A DNA stretch of 64,000 nt from contig NZ_CP048405.1 of assembly GCF_014084125.1 (NCBI RefSeq), positions 620,001 through 684,000 on the forward strand. Direction: 5' to 3'. The notes below the pieces were generated by a model, which was not told the origin of the DNA, made no database searches, and saw only the letters and a program-made list of their open reading frames with translations. Origin of the DNA: Streptacidiphilus sp. PB12-B1b. GTDB taxonomy: Bacteria > Actinomycetota > Actinomycetes > Streptomycetales > Streptomycetaceae. The translations under genes were made by a program, and so were the position numbers. This document shows positions 24,808-34,409 of the stretch, piece after piece (positions within the stretch are counted from its first letter, which is position 1; the number at the start of each line of letters is the position of its first letter).

Positions 24808-26631
24808 GTGCCCCAGGGCAGAAGGCCAGGTCGTCGGGTTCGCCCGCAGCGGGCGGAGCGGGACAGGCCGCACCCCGCGCCCCCCGCCGCGCCCGCCCCC
24901 GAACCCCGGCCGTCCGGCCCCCGCGCCTCTGGACCCCGGGCGTCCGAGCCCCGCGCGTCCGAGCCCCGGGCGTCCGAACCGCCCGCGTCCGTACCACCGG
25001 CGTCCCCGGCGCCGCAGCCGCCCGGAGCCCCCGCCCCCGCCGGGCCTGCCCTGACGGTCACCCCCGGCCTGCTCGGCCCCGAAACGCCTGACCCGACCGC
25101 CCCCACGGCCGCGCCCGCCCCGAGTGCCGCGACCGCCCCGCCCACCCCCGGTGCCGACGACTGGGCCGCCTACGGCTACACGCCCCCGGCCGGCATCTCC
25201 CTCGCGCAGCTGCGCATAGGCGCGCCCGGCGACGCCCCCTGGCCGGACCGGATGCGCACCCTGCTGCGCACCCCGATGTCCGAGCGGCCCGCGTTCGAGC
25301 GCTCGCACGCCCCCGAACAGGCCGAGGTCGGGCGCAACGTCCCGCGCATCCTGGACCTCACCCTGCGCATCGGCGAGCTGCTGCTCGCCAGCGGCGAGAG
25401 CGCCGAGGACGTCGAGGCGGCCATGCTGGGCGTCACCCACGCCTACGGCCTGGACCGCTGCGAACCGCAGGTCACCTTCACGCTGATCTCCATCTCGTAC
25501 CAGCCCTCGCTGACCGAGCCGCCGGTGACCTCGACCCGGGTGGTGCGCCGCCGCGGCTCGGACTACACCCGGCTGGCGTCCGTCTACCGGCTGGTCGCGG
25601 ACATCACCGGGGAGCAGGCCAGCGTGGAGGACGCCTACCGGCGGCTGGCCGCGATCCGGCGCAACCGGCACCCCTACCCGGGCTGGCTGCTGTCGCTGGC
25701 CACCGGGCTGCTGGCGGGCGCAGCGACGCTGCTGGTCGGCGGCGTCGCGGACCCCAAGGCGATGCTGGTCTTCGTCAGCGCCTTCTTCGCGGCCACGCTC
25801 GGCGACCGGCTGGCCTGGGCGGTGGCGCACAAGGGGCTGCCGGAGTTCTACCAGTTCGTGGTCGCGGCCATGCCCGCCGCCGCGCTCGGCGTGGTGCTCA
25901 CCCTGGGCGAGAGCGGGCTGCGCGGATCGGTGCTGATCACCGGTGGGCTGTACGCGCTGCTGCCCGGCCGGGCCCTGGTCGCGGCCGTGGCCGACGGCCT
26001 CACCGGCTTCTACATCACCGCCGCCGCCCGGCTGCTGGAGGTCCTCTACCTGGTCGTCGGCATCATCCTGGGCGTGCTGCTGGTGCTCTACGTGGGCGTC
26101 AAGTTCGGCGCCGACCTGCACCCCGAGCAGAGCCTGGCCACCCACCCGTTCCCCGCGCTGCAACTGCCCGCCGCCATGGCGCTGACGCTGTTCTTCGCCG
26201 TGCTGCTGCAGACCTCCCGCCGGGTGCTGCCGATGGTGACCCTGCTCGGCGGGGTGGGCTGGTCGGTGTACGGCGTGCTGACCGTCCAGGGCCATGTGTC
26301 GCCGATCCTCGCCACCGGCGTGGCCGCCGGGATGGTCGGCCTCTTCGGCCAGCTCGCCTCGCGCTATCGCTACGCCTCCTCGCTGCCGTACGTCACCGCC
26401 GCGCTCGGACCGCTGCTGCCGGGCTCGGCCATCTACCTCGGGCTGCTCTCGCTGGCCCGGGGCGAGCCGCTGACCGGCCTGCTGGCGGTCTCCCGCGCCG
26501 CCGCGCTGGCGCTGGCGCTGGCCGTCGGGGTGAACCTCGGCGGCGAGGTCGCACGGCTGTTCCTGAAGGTGCCGCAGGGCACCGGCCCGACCGTCGTCCG
26601 CAGCGCGGCCAAGCGCACCCGCGGCTTCTGA
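24808..26631 (+). CDS. ThrE-family threonine/serine exporter-like membrane protein
   Basis: This 607-residue protein starts at GTG 24808, seven bases after GAGGAG. The first 120 residues are a disordered Pro/Ala segment with SEPRA repeats encoded by 15-bp DNA repeats. The soluble ThrE (DUF1212) part follows (LDLTLRIGELLLASGESAED, LDRCEPQVTFTLISIS), and then about ten membrane helices (LLSLATGLLAGAATLLVGGV, PLLPGSAIYLGLLSLARG). The known member exports L-threonine and L-serine. Streptomycete homologues are untested. The next gene starts 11 bases later and is probably cotranscribed. Confidence 0.85.
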   Translation: MPQGRRPGRRVRPQRAERDRPHPAPPAAPAPEPRPSGPRASGPRASEPRASEPRASEPPASVPPASPAPQPPGAPAPAGPALTVTPGLLGPETPDPTAPTAAPAPSAATAPPTPGADDWAAYGYTPPAGISLAQLRIGAPGDAPWPDRMRTLLRTPMSERPAFERSHAPEQAEVGRNVPRILDLTLRIGELLLASGESAEDVEAAMLGVTHAYGLDRCEPQVTFTLISISYQPSLTEPPVTSTRVVRRRGSDYTRLASVYRLVADITGEQASVEDAYRRLAAIRRNRHPYPGWLLSLATGLLAGAATLLVGGVADPKAMLVFVSAFFAATLGDRLAWAVAHKGLPEFYQFVVAAMPAAALGVVLTLGESGLRGSVLITGGLYALLPGRALVAAVADGLTGFYITAAARLLEVLYLVVGIILGVLLVLYVGVKFGADLHPEQSLATHPFPALQLPAAMALTLFFAVLLQTSRRVLPMVTLLGGVGWSVYGVLTVQGHVSPILATGVAAGMVGLFGQLASRYRYASSLPYVTAALGPLLPGSAIYLGLLSLARGEPLTGLLAVSRAAALALALAVGVNLGGEVARLFLKVPQGTGPTVVRSAAKRTRGF

Positions 26632-26642
26632 GGGCGGGGCCG

Positions 26643-27728
26643 ATGAACGCGCTTCCGCACCGCCGCTTCCACTTCGGCGAGTACTACGTCCACCACATCC
26701 TGGACCCGGGCAAGCAGCCGCTGCTGCTGCTCCTGCTGGGCTTCATCTGCTCCTTCCTGTTCATCCGCTTCAGCGTGCGAATGATCCGGCGCGGGGTGCG
26801 CTGGTGGCCCGGCAACGTCACCCCCGGCGGCCTGCACATCCACCATGTCGTCTTCGGCATGTTCTTCCTGCTGGTCGGCGGCATCGGCACGTTCGCCACC
26901 GACGGGACGCACCCCTGGATCGACGTCTTCGGGCTGGTCTTCGGCATCGGCTGCGGCCTGGCCCTGGACGAGTTCGCGCTGCTGCTGCACCTGGAGGACG
27001 TCTACTGGAGCGAGCAGGGGCGCAAGTCCGTGGACGCGGTGATCGTCGGCATCCTGCTCACCGGGCTGCTGCTGGTCGGCTACCTGCCGCTGGGCCTCAC
27101 CCCGGGCGACCGGGTGCACTGGCTGCTGATCGGCCTGATCAGCTTCAACGCCCTGTGCACGGTGGTCACCTTCCTCAAGGGGAAGTTCTGGAGCGGCATC
27201 CTGGGGATCATGGTGCCGGGCGTCTCCTGGATCGCCGCGCTGCGGCTGGCCCGCCCGTACAGCCCCTGGGCCCGCTGGCGCTACACCCGCAGCCCGCGCA
27301 AGTACGCCCGCGCCCGCCGCCGCGAGGCCCGCTTCCACCGGCGCACCGACCACGCCCGGCAGTGGCTGTTCGACGCCATCGCGGGCAAGCCCACCCCGCC
27401 CGGCGCCCGCCCCACCCGCGCCCACCAGCTCGCCGAGCGCATGGCCGAGCGGCTCGCCGCCCCGCGCTACGCGGGGGACTTCCGCAGCTACCTGCCGCCG
27501 GACGAGCAGCGGCTGCGCAGCCTCACCCGGCTGAACCGGCTGGCCGCGCGCCGGGCGGCGGCCGGTGCCGCGGCTGCCGCCCGGCGCGCGGCGCCGGTGC
27601 CGCACGCTCATCCGCACCCGCAGGCGACCACCGCCGCGGCCCGCCGCCGCGAGGCCGCCGCCCGCCGCCGTACCGTCGCCGCGGGCCGCAGCCGGGGCGC
27701 GGGGGGCAGCCGCCGCAGCCGTAGCTGA
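26643..27728 (+). CDS. Polytopic membrane protein of unknown function
   Basis: This 361-residue protein has about six membrane helices in its first 210 residues (LLLLLLGFICSFLFIRFSV, HHVVFGMFFLLVGGIG, DVFGLVFGIGCGLALDEFAL, VIVGILLTGLLLVGYLPL). Residues HIHH and LDEFALLLHLEDVYW in or near the membrane are polar and conserved-looking, which hints at metal or proton handling. The C-terminal 140 residues are very basic (RYTRSPRKYARARRREARFH) and Ala/Arg-rich. No name can be given. It follows the ThrE-like gene closely. Confidence 0.75.
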   Translation: MNALPHRRFHFGEYYVHHILDPGKQPLLLLLLGFICSFLFIRFSVRMIRRGVRWWPGNVTPGGLHIHHVVFGMFFLLVGGIGTFATDGTHPWIDVFGLVFGIGCGLALDEFALLLHLEDVYWSEQGRKSVDAVIVGILLTGLLLVGYLPLGLTPGDRVHWLLIGLISFNALCTVVTFLKGKFWSGILGIMVPGVSWIAALRLARPYSPWARWRYTRSPRKYARARRREARFHRRTDHARQWLFDAIAGKPTPPGARPTRAHQLAERMAERLAAPRYAGDFRSYLPPDEQRLRSLTRLNRLAARRAAAGAAAAARRAAPVPHAHPHPQATTAAARRREAAARRRTVAAGRSRGAGGSRRSRS

Positions 27729-27821
27729 CGCACCGTCACTCATCCGGCTGCCTCGTGGTGCGCACCCGCCCGGCCCCGGACAGACTCGGAGGAGTCCGTC
27801 AGCGAACCGGAGGGTCGTCGA

Positions 27822-29213
27822 GTGCTCCACCGCATGCCGCTCCGCAGCGCGGCCCGTCCCCTGGCCTGTGCCGCGCTCGTGGTCGCCCTGGCCGCCCTGC
27901 CGCTGACCGGGACCGCCACGGCGGACGATCCGGCGCCGGGCGCGGGCGAGGTCCAGGCCGCCCAGCAGGCCGCGCAGGGGCAGGCCGCCGAGGCCGCCAC
28001 CGTCGAGCAGCAGCTCAGCGCCGCCCAGAGCGCCGAGCAGGCACTCGACATCCAGGCCGACCAGGCCGTGGAGCAGTACGACGGCGCGACCGTCCGGCAG
28101 GACCTCGCCGAGCAGGCCGCCATCGCCGCCACGGCCGCCGCCGCCAAGGCCGAGGCCGGACGCCAGACCGCCCATATCGCTGCCGGGGAGCTGGCGGCGG
28201 AGCAGTACCGGATGGGCGTGCCGCCCGGCCTGGCCGGCTTCGACGGCGTGCTGCGGGCGCGGGACGCCCAGGCCGCGGACGTCCAGCGGGAGGTGGAGCG
28301 GGCCGTGGCCGGCCGGGCCCGGATCGCGGTGGACAGCGCCACCGGCACCGCCGCCAGGGCCGCCGGGACCGCGGCCGCCGCCGCCCGCGCCGCCGCCGCG
28401 GCCCGGCTGGCCACGGCCGCCGTCCAGCAGGCCCGGCAGCAGGTCGAGGCCCGGCTCGCCGCCCAGCAGACCCAGGTGCAGGCGCTCCAGGCCCGGCAGG
28501 CGACGCTGCTGGCCCAGCTCGCCGAGGCCGAGCAGACCTCGGTGGAGCTGGCCGCCCGCCACGAGCAGGCCCGGCAGCAGGCCGCCGCCCAGCAGCAGGC
28601 CGCCGACGAGGAGCAGGCCGCCGACGCCACCGCGCCGACCGGCCCCGACCCCGGCACGGACCCCGCCGCCCTGGACCCAGCCACCGACCCCGCCGTCCCG
28701 GACCCCGGATCAGACCCCGGATCAGACCCCGGCTCGGGCTCCGGATCAGGCTCGGGATCGGACGCGGCCCCGGGCTCCGCCCCCGATGCGACCGCCCCCG
28801 CCGACAGCGGCTCTGACGCCGTGTCGGGTCCGGCCCCGGCCGCCGCCCCGCCCGATCCGGCCGCCGCCGTCCGCTATGCCCGCGCCCAGCTCGGCCTGCC
28901 GTACGTCTGGGGCGCGGCCGGTCCGGCCGACTTCGACTGCTCGGGCCTGACCATGCGTGCCTGGCAGCGCGCCGGGGTGGCCCTGCCGCACTTCGCCGCC
29001 GACCAGTACGCCCGCTCCCACCCGATCGGCTACAGCCGGCTCCGCCCCGGCGACCTGGTCTTCTGGTCCCACGACGGCACCCCGCAGGGCATCTACCACG
29101 TCGCCCTCTACATCGGCGACGACCGCATCATCGAGGCCCCCCGCACCGGCGACGTCGTCAAGGTCGCCAGCCTCTGGATCATGGGCGCACCCAGCTTCTA
29201 CGCCCGCCCCTGA
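27822..29213 (+). CDS. Secreted NlpC/P60 peptidoglycan hydrolase
   Basis: This 463-residue protein starts at GTG 27822, seven bases after GGAGGG. The signal peptide ends near TGTATADD. A long Ala/Gln-rich coiled coil (about 35-270) follows, then an Asp/Pro/Gly/Ser linker encoded by GACCCCGGATCA repeats. The C-terminal NlpC/P60 domain has the catalytic cysteine in PADFDCSGLTMRAW and the histidine in GIYHVALYIGDDRI. It should cut D-gamma-glutamyl-diaminopimelate links in peptidoglycan, as in RipA-like proteins. It is next to an M23 protein. Confidence 0.9.
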   Translation: MLHRMPLRSAARPLACAALVVALAALPLTGTATADDPAPGAGEVQAAQQAAQGQAAEAATVEQQLSAAQSAEQALDIQADQAVEQYDGATVRQDLAEQAAIAATAAAAKAEAGRQTAHIAAGELAAEQYRMGVPPGLAGFDGVLRARDAQAADVQREVERAVAGRARIAVDSATGTAARAAGTAAAAARAAAAARLATAAVQQARQQVEARLAAQQTQVQALQARQATLLAQLAEAEQTSVELAARHEQARQQAAAQQQAADEEQAADATAPTGPDPGTDPAALDPATDPAVPDPGSDPGSDPGSGSGSGSGSDAAPGSAPDATAPADSGSDAVSGPAPAAAPPDPAAAVRYARAQLGLPYVWGAAGPADFDCSGLTMRAWQRAGVALPHFAADQYARSHPIGYSRLRPGDLVFWSHDGTPQGIYHVALYIGDDRIIEAPRTGDVVKVASLWIMGAPSFYARP

Positions 29214-29217
29214 CCCG

Positions 29218-29240
29218 TTGTCAGTGGCCTGTGGCAGGAT
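29218..29240 (+). promoter_or_regulatory. RecA-NDp-type (DNA-damage) promoter upstream of the M23 gene
   Basis: TTGTCAGTGGC is a perfect match to the upstream half of the actinobacterial DNA-damage promoter. Six bases later CAGGAT stands in for TAnnnT (one mismatch). It starts five bases after the stop codon of the NlpC/P60 gene and 68 bases before the next start. Confidence 0.5.
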
Positions 29241-29285
29241 CGCTGACAGGTCGTACAAGGACGGCCGCGGTCCACGGGGGGACGC

Positions 29286-30839
29286 ATGAGGGATCTGCAC
29301 GGCCTCGGCGAGGCAGCGGGGGCGCCGGAGGCAGCGGGGGAGGGCCGGGCGCCGGAGACGGCGGCGGCGGAGGCCGAGGTCGGGCGGGCGTTGCGGCGCC
29401 TGCTGGCCGCGCCGGTGGAGGAGCGCGCCCGGTGGGCGCCGACGGTGGCCGCCGCGCTGGGGGAGGAGCGGTTCCAGCAGGTCATAGAGGCGACCAGGGA
29501 GCAGGTCGGCGAGGTCACCGGGGTGGAGTCCACCGCCGCCGGGCTGGTGCTGCGCGGCCCCCGGGGGACGGCGCTGGCCTGGGGGGTGACCGCCGCCGAC
29601 GGCACCCTGGCCGGTTTCCTGATCGGCGGCCCGGCCCCCGCCCGGCACCGGGCGCGGCCCCGGGGCCCGTCCTGGTGGGGACTGCTGCTGCCGCTCGCCG
29701 CCCTGGCGGCCGTCGTCACCGGCTGCTGGACCAGCGGCAGCGCCGACGGCTGGGCGTCCTGGGCGCTCTGCGCGGCCCTCGCGCTGGTCGGCTTCGAGGG
29801 GTACGGGGCCGCCGCCTCCGTGCCGTGGTGGATCCGGCGCCCGTTCCAGGCCGGGGCGCTGCTGGCGGCGGTCTCGGCCTGCCGCCTGCCGGAGCTGCCC
29901 GGCCCGCGCTGGGGCGGCGCGGCGGTGCTGCCGGTGGCGCTGGGGGCCGCACTGGCCGTCGCCCTCGTCCGGCTGGTGCGGGCGCGCCGCCACCGCTGGG
30001 GTGCGCCGCTGTCCGCGCCGCTGCGATTCCCCTTCGCCACCGGCCGCTGGTACGTGGTGCAGGGCGGCGGGCCCGGGATCAACCACCATGCCACCGTGGC
30101 CGAGCAGCGCGGCGCGCTGGACCTCGTCCGGCTGGGGCCGGTCGGCTTCCGCACACGGTCCGCCGGACGGTTCGCCGCCGATGTTCCGGAGGCCTACGCC
30201 GCGTACGGCAGCGCCCTGCTGGCCCCCTGCGACGGGCTGGTGGTGCGGGCCGTGGACGGCATACCCGACCAGGCGCCGGGCGAGCCAAGGTTCGGCCCGC
30301 CGTACGGCAACTGCGTCGTCATCGACACCGGGCAGGAGACCGTCCACCTGGCGCACCTGCGGCCGGGCAGCGTCCGGGTGGCCGTCGGCGAGCGGGTCAC
30401 GGCCGGTCAGCTGCTGGGCGAGGTCGGCAACTCGGGCCACAGCACCGAGCCGCACCTGCACATCCACGCCGAGCGGGAGGGGCTGGGGCTGGACCTGGCG
30501 TTCACCGGCGTCCCCGGCCGACTGCGCCGGGGCCGCAGCCTGCGCACCGGCGGCCCGACGGACGACGCCCGGCCCTCAGCGGCCCGGCCCTCAGCGGCCC
30601 GACCACCGGCGCCGGGCCGGGGCAGTCCGGCTGATCCCGGTCCGGCGGACGACAGACGCCGCCCGCGGGAGCCTGGTGGGCCCCGGGGCGGCGTCGACGG
30701 GTGCGTGCGGACGGCGCGTCAGTGCGCGTGTCCGGACTCCTTGAGGCGGTTGACCGAGTTCACGATCTCCTCCTCGGCCTCCGCGCGGCCGACCCAGTGC
30801 GCGCCCTCGACCGACTTGCCGGGCTCCAGGTCCTTGTAG
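29286..30839 (+). CDS. Membrane protein with an extracellular M23 (LytM) domain
   Basis: This 517-residue protein starts at ATG 29286. The N-terminus is a soluble helical segment ([20 protein letters not shown]). Four hydrophobic helices follow at about 125-225, then a LytM domain with [32 protein letters not shown] and the H-x-H motif [17 protein letters not shown]. The first zinc ligands look intact, so activity on peptidoglycan is plausible. The C-terminal 90 residues are disordered. The last 121 bases overlap the convergent ppa gene, an unusually long overlap, so the true stop may have shifted recently. Confidence 0.75.
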   Translation: MRDLHGLGEAAGAPEAAGEGRAPETAAAEAEVGRALRRLLAAPVEERARWAPTVAAALGEERFQQVIEATREQVGEVTGVESTAAGLVLRGPRGTALAWGVTAADGTLAGFLIGGPAPARHRARPRGPSWWGLLLPLAALAAVVTGCWTSGSADGWASWALCAALALVGFEGYGAAASVPWWIRRPFQAGALLAAVSACRLPELPGPRWGGAAVLPVALGAALAVALVRLVRARRHRWGAPLSAPLRFPFATGRWYVVQGGGPGINHHATVAEQRGALDLVRLGPVGFRTRSAGRFAADVPEAYAAYGSALLAPCDGLVVRAVDGIPDQAPGEPRFGPPYGNCVVIDTGQETVHLAHLRPGSVRVAVGERVTAGQLLGEVGNSGHSTEPHLHIHAEREGLGLDLAFTGVPGRLRRGRSLRTGGPTDDARPSAARPSAARPPAPGRGSPADPGPADDRRRPREPGGPRGGVDGCVRTARQCACPDSLRRLTEFTISSSASARPTQCAPSTDLPGSRSL

Positions 30840-31213
30840 ACCTCGAAGAAGTGCTGGATCTCCAGGCGGTCGAACTCCGACACGTGGTGGATGTCCCGCA
30901 GGTGCTCCCAGCGCGGGTCCGACGCGGGCACGCAGAGCAGCTTGTCGTCGCCGCCCGCCTCGTCGGTCATGTGGAACATGCCGATGGCCCGGCACTTGAT
31001 CAGGCAGCCGGGGAAGGTCGGCTCTTCGAGGATGACCAGGGCGTCCAGCGGGTCGCCGTCCTCGCCGAGGGTGCCCTCGACGAAGCCGTAGTCGGCGGGG
31101 TAGCGGGTCGAGGTGAAGAGCATCCGGTCAAGGAAGATGCGACCAGTCTCGTGGTCGACCTCGTACTTGTTCCGCGAACCCTTCGGAATCTCGATCGTGA
31201 CGTCGAACTCCAA
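30719..31213 (-). CDS. ppa: Inorganic pyrophosphatase
   Basis: This 164-residue protein is a family I soluble pyrophosphatase. The substrate and magnesium residues are visible in [29 protein letters not shown] and [17 protein letters not shown], with the later [18 protein letters not shown]. It hydrolyses pyrophosphate to drive biosynthesis. It is divergent from dacB, with a 77-base promoter gap, as in other streptomycetes. Its 3' end lies under the disordered tail of the M23 gene. Confidence 0.95.
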   Translation of the reverse strand: MEFDVTIEIPKGSRNKYEVDHETGRIFLDRMLFTSTRYPADYGFVEGTLGEDGDPLDALVILEEPTFPGCLIKCRAIGMFHMTDEAGGDDKLLCVPASDPRWEHLRDIHHVSEFDRLEIQHFFEVYKDLEPGKSVEGAHWVGRAEAEEEIVNSVNRLKESGHAH

Positions 31214-31290
31214 GGCTCCTCCAAAGAAAGTCGTTTGCAGCCAATAGTGTCTCCTACGTCGTGGAGTGCTCGGGAAAGGGGCAGGTCCGG

Positions 31291-32841
31291 ATGGGTACTA
31301 CGTGGTGGGGGCGGGCCGCCCGGGGCTACGCGCTGGCGCCGACGCGGACCGTCGTGCTGGTGGCCGGCGGCCTCGGGCTGGCGCTGGCCGCGAGCAGCAT
31401 CGCCGCCGCCGGGCCCTGGCAGGGCGGCCAGCGGACGGCCGAGCGCCGCCCCGGGCGCACCGCCGGATCCCCGGGCCAGGACGCCGCCCGGGCGTCGAAG
31501 CCGCAGCTCAGGGCCGTGCCCGCGCCCAGTTGGCAGCCGGTGCCGCAGGTGCTCGCCCCGGCCGTGGGCGCGGTGGACGCCGCCGCTCCGCTGCCGACCG
31601 GCGCCGGGCTGTCCACCGCCCTCGGCGGCTACCTGGGCGCACCGGCGCTCGGCCAGGTCACCGCCTCGGTGACGGACGTCGCCACCGGACGCAGCCTGTA
31701 CGCGTACGGCGGCACCGCCCCGCAGACGCCGGCCTCCACCAACAAGATCGCCACGGCGACCGCCGCGCTCACCCTGCTCGGCCCCGGGCACCGCTTCACC
31801 ACCCGGGTGGTGAGCACCGGGCCCGGCCGGATCGTCCTGGTCGGCGGCGGCGATCCGACCCTGACCGCGGCCGCCACCGGCGGCAGCGACCCGCAGGCCA
31901 GCCTGGCCACGCTGGCCGACCGCACCGCCGCCGCGCTGAAGGCCGAGGGCGCGAGCACGGTCAGGCTCGGGTACGACACCGCGCTGTTCACCGGCAGCCC
32001 GCTGCACCCGATCGGCGTCAACGACAACATCGCCCTGGTGCAGGCGCTGACCGTGGACGAGGGCCGGCTGGACCCGTCCAGCACCGAGGACGCCCCGCGC
32101 TACGCCGACCCGGCGGCGACCGCCGCCGGCGACTTCGCCGCCCTGCTCACCGCCCGGGGCGTCACCGTCCAGGGCTCGCCCGCCCTCACCACGCTCCCGA
32201 CCGCCACCGCCCCGGCCACCGCCTCTGCCGAGGACGCCGCCGCCCCGGCCACCGCTCCGTCGGCCACCGCCGCCGTCCCGCTGGCCGAGGTGCAGTCCCA
32301 GCCGCTGACCGAGATCGTCGAGCGGATGCTGACCGACAGCGACAACGACATCGCCGAGACCCTGGGCCACCAGGTGGCGCTGGCCGCCGGACAGCCCGCC
32401 ACCTTCACCGGCGGGGTCACCGCCGTGCTGCAGACCCTGCGCGGCCTCGGCATACAGCTGGGCGGTACCCGGCTGTACGACAGCAGCGGCCTGGACACCC
32501 GGGACGCCGTCCCGGCCGACGTGCTCACCCAGCTGCTGGCGCTGGACGCCTCACCCGCCCACCCCGAGCTGCGCCCGATCGTGCTCGGGCTGCCGGTGGC
32601 CGGCTTCACCGGCACCCTGGGCCCGGACGTCGAGGGCTTCGACAGCAGCTCCGGGCTGGGCGTGGTCCGCGCCAAGACCGGGACGCTGTCGGCCGCCAAC
32701 ACCCTCGCCGGGCTGGTGGTGGACCGTGACGGCAGGCTGCTGGCCTTCGCCTTCATGGCCAACGGCGGCGGCCCGGCGGCCACGGCCCGCAGCGACCTGG
32801 ACGCGCTCGCCGGGCGCGTCGCCGCATGCGGCTGCCGCTAG
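31291..32841 (+). CDS. dacB: D-alanyl-D-alanine carboxypeptidase/endopeptidase (PBP4 type)
   Basis: This is a protein of about 516 residues from ATG 31291; a GTG at 31261 is also in frame. One N-terminal membrane or signal helix ([20 protein letters not shown]) is followed by the penicillin-binding core. The SxxK motif is in [18 protein letters not shown], SxN in [16 protein letters not shown] and KTG in [17 protein letters not shown]. An Ala/Thr-rich stretch ([16 protein letters not shown]) lies between the domains. It trims peptidoglycan peptides outside the membrane. The order ppa-dacB-metalloprotein-tilS-hpt-ftsH is the usual streptomycete order. Confidence 0.9.
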   Translation: MGTTWWGRAARGYALAPTRTVVLVAGGLGLALAASSIAAAGPWQGGQRTAERRPGRTAGSPGQDAARASKPQLRAVPAPSWQPVPQVLAPAVGAVDAAAPLPTGAGLSTALGGYLGAPALGQVTASVTDVATGRSLYAYGGTAPQTPASTNKIATATAALTLLGPGHRFTTRVVSTGPGRIVLVGGGDPTLTAAATGGSDPQASLATLADRTAAALKAEGASTVRLGYDTALFTGSPLHPIGVNDNIALVQALTVDEGRLDPSSTEDAPRYADPAATAAGDFAALLTARGVTVQGSPALTTLPTATAPATASAEDAAAPATAPSATAAVPLAEVQSQPLTEIVERMLTDSDNDIAETLGHQVALAAGQPATFTGGVTAVLQTLRGLGIQLGGTRLYDSSGLDTRDAVPADVLTQLLALDASPAHPELRPIVLGLPVAGFTGTLGPDVEGFDSSSGLGVVRAKTGTLSAANTLAGLVVDRDGRLLAFAFMANGGGPAATARSDLDALAGRVAACGCR

Positions 32842-32971
32842 TGGGCAGGAACACGTACGGTGGCAGGTGTACAGCCACTGGCGGACCAGAGCGGACACGG
32901 GCGAACTCCCCTGCCTCTCCGGAGGAACAGAGCCACAGTCGGAATACCCCTCCGGAGGAGTGAGAGCGGAC

Positions 32972-34108
32972 ATGGCAGACATGGTCGACTGGAGTCTCGC
33001 GGTGTCCACCGCGACCCGGCTGGTGCGTCCCGGCCCCGAGGTGAGCCGCGAGGAGGCCGGTGCGGCCGTGGCCGAGCTGCGGCGGCACGCCGCCTCCTCG
33101 GAGCGGCACGTCCGCGAGTTCACCGGGATGGGCTCCCCGACCGGGGGCACGCCGGTGCTGGTGGTGGACCGGCCGGGCTGGATCAGGGCCAATGTGGCCG
33201 GATTCCGCACGATCATCACCCCGCTCACCGACCGGATGCAGGCCCGCCGCTCCGAGCTGCCCGGCAGCGCCGCGCTGGGCGTCGTCGGCGGCAAGGTCAC
33301 CGGCCTGGAGGTGGGGATGCTGCTGGCGTTCATGTCCTCCCGGGTCCTCGGCCAGTACGAGACCTTCGCCCCGGCGGAGATCCCGGCCGACCTGTCCTCG
33401 CTGGACGACGCGCACCCGGCCGCGCCCGGGCGGCTGCTGCTGGTGGCCCCCAACATCGTCCAGGTCGAGCGCGAGCTGGAGGTGGACCCGCACGACTTCC
33501 GGCTGTGGGTGTGCCTGCACGAGGAGACCCACCGCACCCAGTTCACCGCCGTGCCCTGGCTGCGCGACCACATCGAGGCGGAGATCCAGGCGTTCCTGGC
33601 CGAGACCGACATCGACCCGACCACGCTGCTGGAGCGGCTGCGCGAGGCGCTGGGCTCGCTGCCCGGCGTCGGCGCCGGGGCGTCCGGCCCGGACGAGAGC
33701 GGTGCGGACAGCGGCGGCGGCACCGGCAGCCTGATGGACGTCGTGCAGACGCCCGCCCAGCGCGCCGTGCTGGGGCGGCTGACCGCGGTGATGTCGCTGC
33801 TGGAGGGCCACGCGGACGTGGTGATGGACGGCGTCGGCCCGCAGGTCGTGCCCTCGGTGGCGGAGATCCGGGAGAAATTCCAGCAGCGCCGGGCCAAGGG
33901 CGCGGGGCGGCTGGACCAGCTGCTGCGCCGGCTGCTGGGCCTGGACGCCAAACTGCGGCAGTACCAGGACGGCGCGGTCTTCGTCCGCGCGGTGGTCGAC
34001 TCGGTCGGCATGGACGGCTTCAACCGGGTCTGGACCTCGCCGAACACCCTCCCCACCAAGGAGGAGATCCACAACCCGTCGGCGTGGGTGGCCCGCATCC
34101 ACAAGTGA
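32972..34108 (+). CDS. Zinc-dependent metalloprotease-like protein (DUF2342)
   Basis: This 378-residue protein starts at ATG 32972; a GTG at 32960 directly after GGAGGAG is the alternative. The family signature is LWVCLHEETHRTQFTAVPWL, with the H-E-x-x-H zinc motif, and a downstream SLLEGHADVVMDGVG, where a third ligand is expected. Members have been called coenzyme F420 biosynthesis-associated, but their role is not proven. It sits between dacB and tilS, its normal place in actinobacteria. Confidence 0.88.
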   Translation: MADMVDWSLAVSTATRLVRPGPEVSREEAGAAVAELRRHAASSERHVREFTGMGSPTGGTPVLVVDRPGWIRANVAGFRTIITPLTDRMQARRSELPGSAALGVVGGKVTGLEVGMLLAFMSSRVLGQYETFAPAEIPADLSSLDDAHPAAPGRLLLVAPNIVQVERELEVDPHDFRLWVCLHEETHRTQFTAVPWLRDHIEAEIQAFLAETDIDPTTLLERLREALGSLPGVGAGASGPDESGADSGGGTGSLMDVVQTPAQRAVLGRLTAVMSLLEGHADVVMDGVGPQVVPSVAEIREKFQQRRAKGAGRLDQLLRRLLGLDAKLRQYQDGAVFVRAVVDSVGMDGFNRVWTSPNTLPTKEEIHNPSAWVARIHK

Positions 34109-34409
34109 CGCAGCGGAGCCCATGAGCGCGCGGGCATGCGGGCGCGCGGGCATGCGGCGCGCGGCCGGACGGCCTCCACAGGCCCCTCCGGCGCGCCCGC
34201 GCAGCGCCCCTCGGCCTGCAGGAACGTTCCTCCATTCATCCTTCCGAGCGGAACCGGGGACATCCGGGAACCAGACCGGCGTGTGGCACGGAAGACTTCT
34301 GCGACGATCTGCTTACGATCCCGTCGCCACGATTCGTGATATGCCGATCACTCTGTGAGACGATTCGGCAACCCTCCGTCCCCCGGCTCGACCCGAGGAG
34401 TGATCAACC
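34109..34409. other. Intergenic region with a 16-bp tandem repeat
   Basis: These 301 bases before tilS contain two perfect tandem copies of GCGCGCGGGCATGCGG (34125-34156). An AT-richer stretch near 34290-34370 probably holds the tilS-hpt promoter. No gene is supported. Confidence 0.5.

Noticed and set aside
24178-26295. A 705-codon minus-strand reading frame over the ThrE-like gene
   Set aside because: Only its last 102 codons (the secreted Gly/Asn-rich protein) look like a real protein. The rest is antisense to a clear membrane protein.
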